Below, piece after piece: positions 16,052 through 24,880 of a stretch of 64,000 bases of DNA. Position numbers and translations under genes: made by a program. Under the pieces are notes generated by a model that had not been told where the DNA came from, ran no database searches, and saw only the letters and a program-made list of their open reading frames with translations. The stretch is from JAJDOD01 sp050299835 (GTDB taxonomy: Bacteria; Pseudomonadota; Alphaproteobacteria; Rhodobacterales; Rhodobacteraceae). The first letter of the stretch is position 1. Each line of letters begins with the position of its first letter. Location of the stretch: positions 62,001 through 126,000 of the forward strand of contig JBNKWP010000006.1 of NCBI GenBank assembly GCA_050299835.1, read 5' to 3'.

Positions 16052-17602
16052 ATGAGCCTGATTGCCTGGATTATCCTGATCGTCATCGCGCTTGCGGTGC
16101 TCATCGCTCTAGCGGCGTGGTTCTATGAACGCGCCACGAATGAGGTCAGCCTCGTCCGCACCGGGATCGGCGGGCGCAAGGTGGTGATCGACGGCGGCAC
16201 GCTGGCGATCCCCTATTTCCACGAGGTCAGCCGTGTGAACATGCAGACGATCCGCATGGACGTCTCGCGTACCGGGGAAAGCGCGCTGATCACCAAGGAC
16301 CGGATGCGCATCGACGTGGGCGCGGAATTCTACGCTTCGGTCGTCCCCGACGCCGCGGCGATCACCCGCGCCTCCCAGACGCTTGGCAAAAGGACATTCC
16401 AGCCGGACCAGCTCAAATCGCTGATAGATGGGATGATGGTCGATGCGTTGCGCGCCGTTGCCGCGCAGATGACAATGGACGAGTTGCACGAGAACCGATC
16501 GGAATTCGTCCGCGAAGTGCATGGCGCCCTGACCGACACGCTGGCCAGATACGGGCTGCAACTGGACAGCGTGTCGCTGACGGCGCTCGACCAGACACCG
16601 TTCTCGGCGCTGGACGAAAACAATGCTTTCAATGCCGTGGGGATGCGGCGTCTGGCGGAACTGATCGCCAAGTCCAAGAAGGAGCGGGCCGAGATCGAGG
16701 GCGAAACCGCGGTCGCCATCCGGCGTGCGGAGGTAGAGGCCAACCAGCGGCGGCTGGAGATCGACCTGGAACAGCGCCGGGCCGAGATTGCGCAGACGCA
16801 GGAGATCGAGACGCTGCTGGCGGCGCAACTGACCGAGGTTGCCCGCCGCAAGGCGGATGCCGAGCGCGATGCGGCGCGGGCGCGAATCCTCATGGAACAG
16901 GACATCCAGGCCGCTTCAATCCAGCGCGAGCTTCAGGTGCGGGAAGCCGAGATCGCCCAGCTTCGCGACCTGGAGATGGCCGAACAGGACAAGACGATCC
17001 AGATTGCCGCCAAGGGCCAGGAGGAGAGCAAGGCCAAAGCCGAGGCGACCAGCGCCCGGTCCGCGCTTGTCCGGGCCGAGGAAGACATCCGGACGCTGAA
17101 GGAGATGGCCGAGGCCGAGCGTCGCAAGGCGCTGGCGCTTCTCGCAGCCGAGCAGGATGCCGAAGCCAACGCCACGCGCAGCCGGATCGCGGCCGCCGCC
17201 GATCAGGAGGTGGCCAAGGTCAAAGGCGTGATCAAGCGCGAGGAAGCGGCGTCGATGAAGGTCTACCGGCTTGCCGAGGCGGAAGCGGAATCGGCGAAGA
17301 TCAAGGCGGAAAACAGCCGCTCCGCCGAACTGATGGCGCTGGAGGCCGAACGCCTCCGACTTGAGAAAATGCCCGCGATCATCAGCGAGATGGTGAAGCC
17401 CGCAGAGAAGATCAAAGGCATCAATATCAACCATGTAAGCGGTCTGGGCCGGACATCGGACAGCGAACCCGGCTCTCCCACCGGTCAGGCCATCAGCGCG
17501 ATCCTGGATATGGCGATCTCTCTGCCTGCGCTGAAGAAGATCGGCGATCAGATCGGAATGAATCTGGAAGGCCAGGAGGCGGAGGGCAAGGACGGCACCT
17601 GA
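16052..17602 (+). CDS. flotillin-like SPFH/band 7 membrane protein
   Basis: A 516-residue protein with one N-terminal membrane anchor (about residues 3-25), an SPFH/band 7 domain (about 30-200), and a long Ala/Glu/Arg/Lys-rich coiled coil (about 205-430) with the EA-repeat character of flotillins. The C-terminus contains a short hydrophobic segment (ISAILDMAISLPALKKIGDQ). Flotillins organise membrane microdomains and oligomerise through the coiled coil. It begins 21 bases after the aldehyde dehydrogenase gene and could be the last gene of that operon or have its own promoter. No NfeD-like partner is adjacent, which is unusual for bacterial flotillin loci. Confidence 0.88.
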   Translation: MSLIAWIILIVIALAVLIALAAWFYERATNEVSLVRTGIGGRKVVIDGGTLAIPYFHEVSRVNMQTIRMDVSRTGESALITKDRMRIDVGAEFYASVVPDAAAITRASQTLGKRTFQPDQLKSLIDGMMVDALRAVAAQMTMDELHENRSEFVREVHGALTDTLARYGLQLDSVSLTALDQTPFSALDENNAFNAVGMRRLAELIAKSKKERAEIEGETAVAIRRAEVEANQRRLEIDLEQRRAEIAQTQEIETLLAAQLTEVARRKADAERDAARARILMEQDIQAASIQRELQVREAEIAQLRDLEMAEQDKTIQIAAKGQEESKAKAEATSARSALVRAEEDIRTLKEMAEAERRKALALLAAEQDAEANATRSRIAAAADQEVAKVKGVIKREEAASMKVYRLAEAEAESAKIKAENSRSAELMALEAERLRLEKMPAIISEMVKPAEKIKGININHVSGLGRTSDSEPGSPTGQAISAILDMAISLPALKKIGDQIGMNLEGQEAEGKDGT

Positions 17603-17680
17603 GACCTGATGCAGGCAGTCCTTATTCGGGTAACCATCGGGTAGTGGACAGACGGATCGCGGGCACAATCTTCTGGTTTG

Positions 17681-17694
17681 TTGTGACAGGACAA
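17681..17694. promoter_or_regulatory. Fnr/NnrR-like box upstream of the DUF1858 gene
   Basis: TTGTG-ACAG-GACAA matches the TTGNN-N4-NNCAA layout of Crp/Fnr-family sites; four of five positions per arm are symmetric. Its centre is 42.5 bp before the ATG at 17730. A regulator gene of this family lies next door. Confidence 0.45.
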
Positions 17695-17729
17695 ACAAAT
17701 GGACCGGGACCCGGATCAAGAATGGCCCT

Positions 17730-17978
17730 ATGGAACAAGGTTCAGTTAGCATCTCCGAACTGGACGATCCGGATCTGACTTTGGAACGGATGTTGGAGCG
17801 TTGGCCTGTAACCGCTGGCGTCTTCGTCGAGCGCGGGTTTCTGTGCGTAGGATGTCCGGTGTCACCGTTTCATACGGTCAGCGACACCTGCCGCGAATAT
17901 GGTCTGGACGAAGAGTCGTTCCGGGCCGAGTTGCGCCGGGTGGTCAGTCAGCGATCGGGGCCTGACCCGAGCCGCTGA
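17730..17978 (+). CDS. DUF1858 redox-disulfide domain protein
   Basis: An 82-residue protein with the DUF1858 pattern: TLERMLERWPVTAGVFVERGF followed by the paired cysteines of CVGCP, then a short helical end. Such domains accompany hybrid-cluster proteins and NO-related or denitrification genes and carry a putative redox-active CxxC pair. Its 3' end overlaps the convergent Crp/Fnr-type gene by 35 bp. An Fnr/NnrR-like site stands just upstream and there is no clear ribosome binding site before the ATG. The precise role is not known. Confidence 0.75.
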   Translation: MEQGSVSISELDDPDLTLERMLERWPVTAGVFVERGFLCVGCPVSPFHTVSDTCREYGLDEESFRAELRRVVSQRSGPDPSR

Positions 17979-18654
17979 TGACAACCAGCCGGTGGGGATC
18001 GGTAATCGTGACATGTTTGCGGGTGCTGGCGACGATGCCCTGTTTTTCCCAGGCGGAGAGAAGCCGGCTCACCGTGTGCAAGGTCGTGCCGGTCATCTCG
18101 GCGATTGTCGCACGGGTAATCGGGAAAGGAATTTCGATACCGTCATCGACCTTGCGACCGGATTGTCGGAGGATCTGGAGTAGGACCGAGGCGACGCGCT
18201 GTTCCACCGCTCGGGTCGCCAATTCCTCGACCCTTGTGTGCAGTTGCTGCATCCGCTCACCGATGGTTCGCCAGGTCTCGGAGGCAAACCCGTCATAGCG
18301 TTCGACAAAACCGGACCAAAGCCTTGTCGGCCAGGAAAGCGTGAGACATTCGACGGCAGCGACAGCACTGGCCGGATATTCATTGAGGTTGAATGCCGGT
18401 GCGATGCCGAAGAGCTGTCCCGGCGGGATGTGGAGAGGAACGACCTGCTCGCCATCCGCCGTCGTGCGGACGACACGGATCGCGCCATCGAGCAAAAGAT
18501 AGAAAAATTTGGCTTCTTCACCAGCATGGAAGACTTCGCGCCCCTCGTCCCATCGTTGCGGCATCGCATGAGAAAGGATCTCGCGAATCTGATCGCCCGA
18601 AAGGCGGGAAAACGGCGGCAGACCGCTCAGCAGACTTGAATCCAGTTTCGTCAT
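17944..18654 (-). CDS. Crp/Fnr-family regulator, Dnr/NnrR type
   Basis: A 236-residue regulator with a cyclic-nucleotide-fold sensor domain (about 10-130) and a winged helix-turn-helix (about 165-225) whose recognition helix is TGTTLHTVSRLLSAWEKQG. The four N-terminal cysteines of Fnr are absent, so it is not an oxygen-sensing Fe-S Fnr. Dnr/NnrR proteins sense NO through haem and switch on denitrification genes, and the neighbours here (NnrS, nos operon, DUF1858) agree with that role. The ATG at 18654 is preceded by GGAG and starts MTKLDSS; the longer in-frame start ten codons upstream would lie across the nearby binding site. Confidence 0.85.
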   Translation of the reverse strand: MTKLDSSLLSGLPPFSRLSGDQIREILSHAMPQRWDEGREVFHAGEEAKFFYLLLDGAIRVVRTTADGEQVVPLHIPPGQLFGIAPAFNLNEYPASAVAAVECLTLSWPTRLWSGFVERYDGFASETWRTIGERMQQLHTRVEELATRAVEQRVASVLLQILRQSGRKVDDGIEIPFPITRATIAEMTGTTLHTVSRLLSAWEKQGIVASTRKHVTITDPHRLVVISGSGQAPIAD

Positions 18655-18670
18655 GGTTCTCCGAGGGAGT

Positions 18671-18684
18671 TTGCGCATCCGCAA
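18671..18684. promoter_or_regulatory. perfect NnrR/Fnr-like box between the regulator gene and nnrS
   Basis: TTGCG-CATC-CGCAA is a perfect inverted repeat of 5+5 bases around four, the layout bound by NnrR/Dnr-type regulators. Its centre lies 23.5 bp before the regulator ATG and 79.5 bp before the nnrS ATG. A class II activator at this site would start nnrS transcription near 18719; for the regulator gene the position fits autorepression. Confidence 0.65.
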
Positions 18685-18756
18685 GGTTGTTCGCTCTGGT
18701 TAATGCAATCACCGGGCAGACAAAACCGCGATTCACAAGACCGAAGAGATCACCGG

Positions 18757-20004
18757 ATGCCCCGGAATACCTTTCAAGGTCCCGCCCTGCTGAGTCTGGG
18801 CCTGCGACCGTTCTTCCTGGCCGCGATATGGTTCGGGCTCGCAGTGATTCCGCTCTGGTGGCTGATCTGGCGGGGCGGTGTCGTTCTCGACGGGCCGTTT
18901 CGACCGACGGATTGGCATGTGCACGAGATGATTTTCGGCTACGGCAGCGCAGTCATTTCAGGCTTCCTGTTCACCGCCATACCCAACTGGACCGGACGGA
19001 TGCCAAAACAGGGCTGGCCGCTGGCGGCGCTGACGTTGCTCTGGCTTTCAGGACGAGGTGCCGTCGCGGGCATTCTTCCTTTGGGGCCGGTTTCAGCGGC
19101 GATTGTCGATTGCGCGTTTCTTGCGGCAGTCGGCGCCGTCTTTCTAGTGGAGATCGTTGCCGGACGGAACTGGCGAAACCTGAAGGTCGTGGTGCCGCTC
19201 GGCCTTCTTCTTGCGTCCAATGTCATCTTTCATACTGAGGCTCTGATCCGGGGCTCGGCGGAAGTCGGTGCAAGGTTCGGGTTGGCAGTGGTGATCTTTC
19301 TGATCACCCTCATTGGCGGGCGCATCATTCCCAGTTTCACCCGCAACTGGATGGCGGCACGCGGCGTTACCCCGTTGCCCTCTCCATTCGGTCGGTTCGA
19401 TGGCGCGAGCCTGGCCGCCGGCGCGGTCGCGCTGGCGTTCTGGGCACTGGGCGGGCAGGGACTGCATGTCGCGGTTGCGCTGTCACTTGCCGGCGTGTTG
19501 CATGCAATCCGGCTCGCGCGGTGGCGTGGCGCGGCGACCTGGCGCTCGCCGCTTTTGCTGATGCTGCATGTGGCCTACGCCTTCGTGCCGCTGGGCTTGC
19601 TGGCGGCCGCGGGCAGTGCCGCTGGACTTGTTTCGGAGGCTGCGGGGATGCACCTGCTGGGGGCAGGGGCCATGGGAGGCATGACCCTGGCAGTCATGGT
19701 CAGGGCGACGCTGGGTCACACCGGGCGTGATCTGGTTGCGGGGGTCGACTTGACGCTGGCGTTTGGCTTGCTGATCGCAGCGGCATTGGTGCGCGCCCTG
19801 GTGGGGCTGCGCACGATCGCCGGTTTCGACGGAATCACACTGGCGGCAATTCTCTGGACCGCAGCTTTTGCAATCGCGGCTGCGCGCCTGACGCCGTGGC
19901 TCGCAGGACCGAAGGCAGGACGCAAACCGGCTTCAACCCGGACGGCGGAGCCTGGTCGCTCCGCCGGATCGGATCATGCGCCGCCGGAGACGGAAGCGAG
20001 ATAG
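18757..20004 (+). CDS. nnrS: NnrS family haem/copper membrane protein
   Basis: A 415-residue, twelve-segment membrane protein with NnrS hallmarks: LGLRPFFLAAIWFG near the start, WHVHEMIFGYGSAVISGF with the conserved HxHE region, and HLLGAGAMGGMTLAVMVRATLGHTG near residue 310. NnrS contributes to NO tolerance and is usually controlled by NnrR/Dnr. It is divergent from the Crp/Fnr-type gene with a perfect 14-bp site between them. The ATG at 18757 fits the start of homologues; an in-frame ATG at 18703 adds 18 polar residues. The gene end overlaps the convergent cytochrome gene by 31 bp. Confidence 0.88.
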   Translation: MPRNTFQGPALLSLGLRPFFLAAIWFGLAVIPLWWLIWRGGVVLDGPFRPTDWHVHEMIFGYGSAVISGFLFTAIPNWTGRMPKQGWPLAALTLLWLSGRGAVAGILPLGPVSAAIVDCAFLAAVGAVFLVEIVAGRNWRNLKVVVPLGLLLASNVIFHTEALIRGSAEVGARFGLAVVIFLITLIGGRIIPSFTRNWMAARGVTPLPSPFGRFDGASLAAGAVALAFWALGGQGLHVAVALSLAGVLHAIRLARWRGAATWRSPLLLMLHVAYAFVPLGLLAAAGSAAGLVSEAAGMHLLGAGAMGGMTLAVMVRATLGHTGRDLVAGVDLTLAFGLLIAAALVRALVGLRTIAGFDGITLAAILWTAAFAIAAARLTPWLAGPKAGRKPASTRTAEPGRSAGSDHAPPETEAR

Positions 20005-20396
20005 GCGGCCATATCCTCGAAGCCCTTCTTCAGTTTGAAGGTCATCTTCGACTTGGCACCGGTGTCGTCGAGAAATTCTTGCAGGAAAGCATTGGGATCC
20101 TGGACATAGGAAGCAAGGCTTTCCTCATCCCAGACGAGCCCGGCCTCCCCGGCGGCAACAAGCGAGTCCCCATAGCCGAAACCCTCTGCCGTGCCCGCGG
20201 TGCGACCGACAACGTTGTAGAGGTTCGGTCCCGTCTTGCCGCCTTTCTGTATGGCAGTGCCGTCGTCAGCCGTGATCGAATGGCAGGCCCGGCAACGTTT
20301 GAAGTCGGATTCGCCCTTGGCCGGGTCGGCGGCCTGCACCGAAGCTCCGGACAACATCACCGACGCGGCGATCATAAAGGTCATTCTGGGTTGCAT
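19974..20396 (-). CDS. periplasmic c-type cytochrome, last gene of the nos operon
   Basis: A 140-residue protein with a signal peptide (MQPRMTFMIAASVMLSGASV, cut after VQA) and a single haem-binding CRACH motif near residue 35; the sixth ligand is probably the Met in KSKMTF. The fold resembles small class I cytochromes such as c2/c550. GAAGGA lies just before the ATG at 20396. It starts 25 bp after nosX on the same strand, so it is probably an electron carrier that feeds NosZ, replacing or supplementing other cytochromes. That role is inferred from position. Confidence 0.85.
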   Translation of the reverse strand: MQPRMTFMIAASVMLSGASVQAADPAKGESDFKRCRACHSITADDGTAIQKGGKTGPNLYNVVGRTAGTAEGFGYGDSLVAAGEAGLVWDEESLASYVQDPNAFLQEFLDDTGAKSKMTFKLKKGFEDMAAYLASVSGGA

Positions 20397-20421
20397 GCTT
20401 TTTCCTTCTATTTGACCCGTT

Positions 20422-21312
20422 TCATTGGACACTGATGCTTTCCAGCTTCGTGTCTTTGAGATTGCGCAAAGTCGAGACGATTTCTTCCCGGCTTCGCGAA
20501 AGGATAAGACCGGTCGAAAGCGCGTCGGCAAACGCGGCATCGCGCGCGCTGATCGACAGGCTGGCGATCACTGGATGACGGAATTCGCCAATTGCCGGGT
20601 CAAGGATGTGGCCGACCCGACCGGCGGCGTCGAATGTCGTGCCGATATGCGCCGATGTCGCCAATGCGCGGTTCGTCAGTGACAACCTGTCCTGGCTGTT
20701 GGCCACTTCAACAGGCCAGGTGCCAAGCGCGCTGATCTCTCCGGTGTCGATCAGAACGTCCGTCACGCCTTCGCCTCGCATCAGGTTCGCGATCCGATCC
20801 GCAATGTAGCCCTGGGCGATCCCGTTCAGCGTAAGTGCCTGCTTCGGCCCAAGCGTCACTGCCGCGCTGTCGAAACGGACACGGTCGAAGCCGATCAGCC
20901 GACGTGCGCGGATGAGTTCCGCTTCGGCGGGCGGGTGACCCTCTGCCCAGGCCTCAGCCAGAACCTGCCAGAGCGGCTGGACGCTTGGATCGAAACGGCC
21001 GCCGGTCAGGCTATGGGCGCGGCGCGCGGTTGCAAGGCATTCGAGGAGCTCGAAAGGAGGGGCCGGAAGGTGACCGTTGGCGTTCAGTTGGTTTAGGGCA
21101 GAGCCCGGCCGGTAGAGGCTGAAGATATCCTCCAGCCGGTCGATCTCGGTCAGTGCGCGGGCAGTGATCTCCGCCGCGCGGGGATGGTCAAGAACGATCT
21201 GGGCCTTCGCTCCGATCGCGGTGCCCTGCCAGCGAAAGGCATGTGCCGCGGCAGGTGCCGCCAGCGCTGCGGCGGAGGCGATGCTCAGGAATCGGCGGCG
21301 GGAGAGGCGCAT
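20422..21312 (-). CDS. nosX: NosX, ApbE-like FAD:protein FMN transferase
   Basis: A 296-residue ApbE-family protein with a TAT-type leader (MRLSRRRFLSIASAAALA). ApbE motifs are LNGIAQGYIADRIANLM near 165-181 and the DTGEISALG region. Family members attach FMN covalently to a threonine of partner flavoproteins; NosX supplies FMN to the periplasmic domain of NosR, in keeping with its place in this operon. Its ATG overlaps the nosL stop. Confidence 0.9.
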   Translation of the reverse strand: MRLSRRRFLSIASAAALAAPAAAHAFRWQGTAIGAKAQIVLDHPRAAEITARALTEIDRLEDIFSLYRPGSALNQLNANGHLPAPPFELLECLATARRAHSLTGGRFDPSVQPLWQVLAEAWAEGHPPAEAELIRARRLIGFDRVRFDSAAVTLGPKQALTLNGIAQGYIADRIANLMRGEGVTDVLIDTGEISALGTWPVEVANSQDRLSLTNRALATSAHIGTTFDAAGRVGHILDPAIGEFRHPVIASLSISARDAAFADALSTGLILSRSREEIVSTLRNLKDTKLESISVQ

Positions 21313-21863
21313 CAGTTGGTCCCTTTCTCAGAGCGGAGGGAGTGGAGCCGTGCGGCGAGATCATCGTTGTCAGGGGACGCGGCCACAGTCGGGAACAGCG
21401 TGTCTTCCGGTTCGATTTGGTCGAACCGCCGGACCTCTCCACCGTGGAGGGCGGCGAAGTCCCGCGCGGCGTCCTCCTCCGAGAACGGCACGAATTCTGG
21501 CGAGTCCATCCCACCCATTTTGTCGGAACCAAGGACGTAGAACGCGTCCTCGGCGGCGATCCACTCCCCGGGCTCGGCCCAATCCGCGCCTGTCATGTCC
21601 TGAACATAGGTGGCACGCACGGCGTGATTCTGTTCGGGCATGTGCAGATAGGCGATGGCATCCCGAACCTGGCTGAAGAAGACCGGGGCGGGCATACCGT
21701 CGAGGTGGATCTGACCTTTGGGTCCCACGTGATCGAACAGATCCATCTGGCAGTAGAAGCCCACGGCCTCGACGGTCATCTCGACCGGAGCGGGCTTGCC
21801 CGCAAGGTCCTCCTTGCAGGCTGCGAGCGACAACAGTGCAAGCGCAATGGCCAGGACTCTCAT
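21312..21863 (-). CDS. nosL: NosL copper lipoprotein
   Basis: A 183-residue lipoprotein: signal MRVLAIALALLSLAAC with a lipobox cysteine at residue 16. The NosL domain follows, with CQMDLFD as the copper-binding Cys-x-Met core and later HMPEQ and DKMGG segments. NosL delivers Cu(I) to the NosDFY complex for assembly of the CuZ centre. Its ATG overlaps the nosY stop by four bases. A longer in-frame start 27 codons upstream lacks signal-peptide character. Confidence 0.9.
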   Translation of the reverse strand: MRVLAIALALLSLAACKEDLAGKPAPVEMTVEAVGFYCQMDLFDHVGPKGQIHLDGMPAPVFFSQVRDAIAYLHMPEQNHAVRATYVQDMTGADWAEPGEWIAAEDAFYVLGSDKMGGMDSPEFVPFSEEDAARDFAALHGGEVRRFDQIEPEDTLFPTVAASPDNDDLAARLHSLRSEKGTN

Positions 21864-22690
21864 GGTTGAACCTTTCTGAAAACCAGGCGCGCGAGAATGG
21901 CAGCCATCAGCGGCCAGACAAGAAGCGAGGCGAGCGGTTTCCATCCGGCGATGGAACTGGCCGCACCGGCAAGTCCCGAGGCCGCACCGACCGCTTCCGA
22001 CGCGGCGAGGTTGTAGATACGGAAGGCGTCCGCCGGGTTGGCGATCAGAAGCCAGGGGAAAACCCGTTGGGTGAATGCGCCGCCATCATCGGCAACGATC
22101 GCCGCAAGCAACCCGAGGTCGTAGAGAACGATGACCACCAGCCAGAGCGCAATGGCCATGCCCGCTGCACCGGAGGGGCGACGGGCCAGCGACGACATGA
22201 CGTGGCCCAGCGAGAGAAATGCCGCTCCGAGCAGAATGGAGGTCCAGATCAGCCGGAAGAGGGCCGGGAGCCCGGTCAGCGCCGGCAAGCCGCCGGATTG
22301 AATGGCAACCACGGCTGCGACCGAGTAGCCGAGCGTCACCGCAACTGCCACCACGGCGAGTTGCGCGGCGAACTTGCCCGCCAGAAGCTCTCCCCGCCCC
22401 AGCGGGTAGGTCAGATGCAGTGGCAGCGTGCCGCGCTCCACCTCGCCGGCCACCGCATCGAAGGAAATGAGCAGCGCGATGAGCGGCACCAGATAGACTG
22501 AGAGCGAAGTCAGGCTCGCCACAATCACCGAGAGCCCGTCGGCCCCCAGTTCGCCCGTCGGCGCAGAACCGGCGACCGAGAGAACTAGCGAGAACAACAT
22601 CATCATCGCCGTGGCAATGACCACCCAGCGATTGCGGAGCGCGATCAGGAACTCGATCCGGGTGGTGGAAAGAATGCGGGTGAACATCAC
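21860..22690 (-). CDS. nosY: NosY ABC transporter permease
   Basis: A 276-residue membrane protein with six hydrophobic segments and the NosY start RILSTTRIEFLIALRNRWV. It forms the membrane part of the NosDFY complex that matures the CuZ centre of NosZ. It overlaps nosF and nosL by four bases on each side. Confidence 0.92.
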   Translation of the reverse strand: MMFTRILSTTRIEFLIALRNRWVVIATAMMMLFSLVLSVAGSAPTGELGADGLSVIVASLTSLSVYLVPLIALLISFDAVAGEVERGTLPLHLTYPLGRGELLAGKFAAQLAVVAVAVTLGYSVAAVVAIQSGGLPALTGLPALFRLIWTSILLGAAFLSLGHVMSSLARRPSGAAGMAIALWLVVIVLYDLGLLAAIVADDGGAFTQRVFPWLLIANPADAFRIYNLAASEAVGAASGLAGAASSIAGWKPLASLLVWPLMAAILARLVFRKVQP

Positions 22691-23577
22691 GCGGCTCTCC
22701 GGCTGATATGGGCATAAATGTCGTCGAGGCTGGGCGGCAGCACATCGAAATCGGCCAACGTGTCCGTCGAGCCGGAGAGGCGCGCCATCAGCGCCAGTTT
22801 TTCCGATTGCGCGCAGGTGAGCGTCAGGTGATCGGCGGACCGGCGCGCCTCCGGAAAGGCGGCGGCAAGCGCATCCGCGCCGCCGTCGCGCGGGCGCAGA
22901 AGGATGGTGAGCGGCAACGCCGCCTGCGCACGGAGTGCCTCCAGCGTGCCCTCGGCGATCTTCCGCCCCTTTGACAGGATGACGATGCGATCGGTCTTGG
23001 TCTCGACCTCGGAAAGCGCGTGGGAAGACAGCAGGATCGCGGTACCCGTCGCGGCGAGTTCGTCGAGAAGCGCGTAAAACTCCCGACGTGACACCGGGTC
23101 GAGGCCGCTGGTCGGTTCGTCCAGCACCATCAGGCGGGGTCGCCCGATCAGTGCCTGGGCCAGCCCGACGCGCTGGCGCATTCCCTTAGAATATGTGCCG
23201 ATCCGGCGGTCGGCGGCATCGCCCAGCCCGACCCGGTCAAGGAGCCTACCCGCTTCGTCAGGCTTCGCGCCCCGAAGCCTGAGGTAGTGGCGGAGTTGTT
23301 CACGTCCGGTGAGCGCGGGGTGGAATGCGACGTTCTCCGGAAGGTAAGAGGTGAGCGCGCGGGCCACGGGCGAGCCGGGCGGGTGACCGGCGATCTCCAA
23401 CCGTCCTTCGCTGGCATTGATCAGGCCGAGAACCAGCTTCATCAGCGTGGATTTTCCCGCGCCGTTGTGGCCAAGAAGCGCCACCCGCTCGCCAGCAGCG
23501 AGTTCGAGGTCCACGCCGTCGAGCGCGATCTCCGGACCAAAGCGCTTAGTCAGGTTGGAAAGGCTGAGCATCGTCAC
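22687..23577 (-). CDS. nosF: NosF ABC transporter ATPase
   Basis: A 296-residue ABC ATPase: Walker A GHNGAGKST near 36-44, signature YSKGMRQRVGLAQAL, Walker B LMVLDEPTSGLD, and the H-loop in LLSSHALSE. It has the roughly 80-residue C-terminal extension usual for NosF. It powers the NosDFY complex. Its start overlaps the end of nosD by 32 bases; a second ATG two codons later is also possible. Confidence 0.92.
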   Translation of the reverse strand: MTMLSLSNLTKRFGPEIALDGVDLELAAGERVALLGHNGAGKSTLMKLVLGLINASEGRLEIAGHPPGSPVARALTSYLPENVAFHPALTGREQLRHYLRLRGAKPDEAGRLLDRVGLGDAADRRIGTYSKGMRQRVGLAQALIGRPRLMVLDEPTSGLDPVSRREFYALLDELAATGTAILLSSHALSEVETKTDRIVILSKGRKIAEGTLEALRAQAALPLTILLRPRDGGADALAAAFPEARRSADHLTLTCAQSEKLALMARLSGSTDTLADFDVLPPSLDDIYAHISRRAA

Positions 23578-24880
23578 GTCCGCCTCCTGTTGCCCAGAGC
23601 GGTTCGGCTCGGGCGAGGTTGAGAATGGTTTCGGGAATGTCGCGCACGGGCGGCGCTGTCAGGGGATGGCTGTCCACCACGCCGCCGGGCAACGTCGCGG
23701 GGAACTGGGCCTGGCTCCACCGGACGATCTGCACCGCTGGCGCGCCAAGCAGCAGTTTGGCGGCGGGCTGTGACCACAGGATGTGATCCATCAGATCGTT
23801 GGGGCGATAGGCGCTGTCGGCCCGCGCATCTCCATCGAGGTCGAATGCCGGGTGATCCGACCAGAAATTTCCGCGACCTTCGAAGCTCCACTCCACATCG
23901 CTGGTACCCACGTATTTCACCTGCGTCCGGTTGCCGATGAATGCATTTCCGGTGATCGTATTGCGTTCGGAGCCTGCCGTGAAATGAATACCGATCTCGC
24001 ATCCTTCGAAGATATTGTCGGCCAGAAGGTTGCGGTGGCTGTTGTAGATGAACCCGCACTTTCTGGGTCCCTTCAGAACCACGTTGCCGAAGACATCCGA
24101 GGATTTGGTGTAGTTCAGCATGACGCCATAGTCGCGGTCGCGGATCGAGATGTTGTCCTTCGCCGTGATTCGGTCGGAATACATCATCGCGAAGCCGAGG
24201 TGGTTGCCGATGGAGACGTTGTCGGAGACTTCGCTGTCGTTGGTGTACATGTAATGGACAGCGAACCTCAGATCGCGCATCAGGTTTCCGCGATAGATAT
24301 TGCGCTTGGAAACATTAGAGAAAATCCCGTCGCGCCCGTACCTTATCTCGTTGTCTTCGACCACCGATCCGGGAGCGTTCCAGACATAGACGCCATTGCC
24401 CCGGTCGTTCATGCGGTTCAGCCGCAACCCCTCGATCCGGTTGCCCTTCACCAGCGCGTCGCGCGCGCCGTGGATGTCGACGCCGTAGAGATTGCCCTCG
24501 ATCACATTGTCCAGCACCCGCGCGCCGCGCGCATTGCGGGTGAGCGACACGCCGGAATCGATCGCCTCGTGATCGCGTCCGGACCCCGTCAGGGTCAGCC
24601 CGGTGACGATCACGTCCGGCGCGTCCACCGTCACCACCGAACTCAGTCCGCCCGCGTCTATCACCGCGCCGGGCTCGCCCCTCAGCGTCAGCGGAATTTC
24701 AAGACGCACCGGGCCGGAATGCCGCCCCGGTGCAAGGATCAGTTCGTCCCCCTCCTTCGCGGCCGCCAGAGCGTGCCGGAGGTGTCCCGAGCCTGCAGGC
24801 ACGCGGGTCCGTTCGGCCACGGAAGGTGCGGCCGTCAGGATCAGCGCGGCAAGCGCAAGGAGGGGAACGGCGCGAGTCAT
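23546..24880 (-). CDS. nosD: NosD periplasmic beta-helix copper chaperone
   Basis: A 444-residue protein with a signal peptide (MTRAVPLLALAALILTAAPS) and the right-handed parallel beta-helix typical of NosD, seen as repeated N-x-I/V-x-G-N turns such as DNVIEGNLYGVDIHG and ADNIFEGCEIGIHF. NosD receives copper from NosL and docks on NosFY while NosZ is assembled. The ATG at 24880 overlaps the nosZ stop by four bases; a longer in-frame start lacks signal character. Confidence 0.92.
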   Translation of the reverse strand: MTRAVPLLALAALILTAAPSVAERTRVPAGSGHLRHALAAAKEGDELILAPGRHSGPVRLEIPLTLRGEPGAVIDAGGLSSVVTVDAPDVIVTGLTLTGSGRDHEAIDSGVSLTRNARGARVLDNVIEGNLYGVDIHGARDALVKGNRIEGLRLNRMNDRGNGVYVWNAPGSVVEDNEIRYGRDGIFSNVSKRNIYRGNLMRDLRFAVHYMYTNDSEVSDNVSIGNHLGFAMMYSDRITAKDNISIRDRDYGVMLNYTKSSDVFGNVVLKGPRKCGFIYNSHRNLLADNIFEGCEIGIHFTAGSERNTITGNAFIGNRTQVKYVGTSDVEWSFEGRGNFWSDHPAFDLDGDARADSAYRPNDLMDHILWSQPAAKLLLGAPAVQIVRWSQAQFPATLPGGVVDSHPLTAPPVRDIPETILNLARAEPLWATGGGRDDAQPFQPD

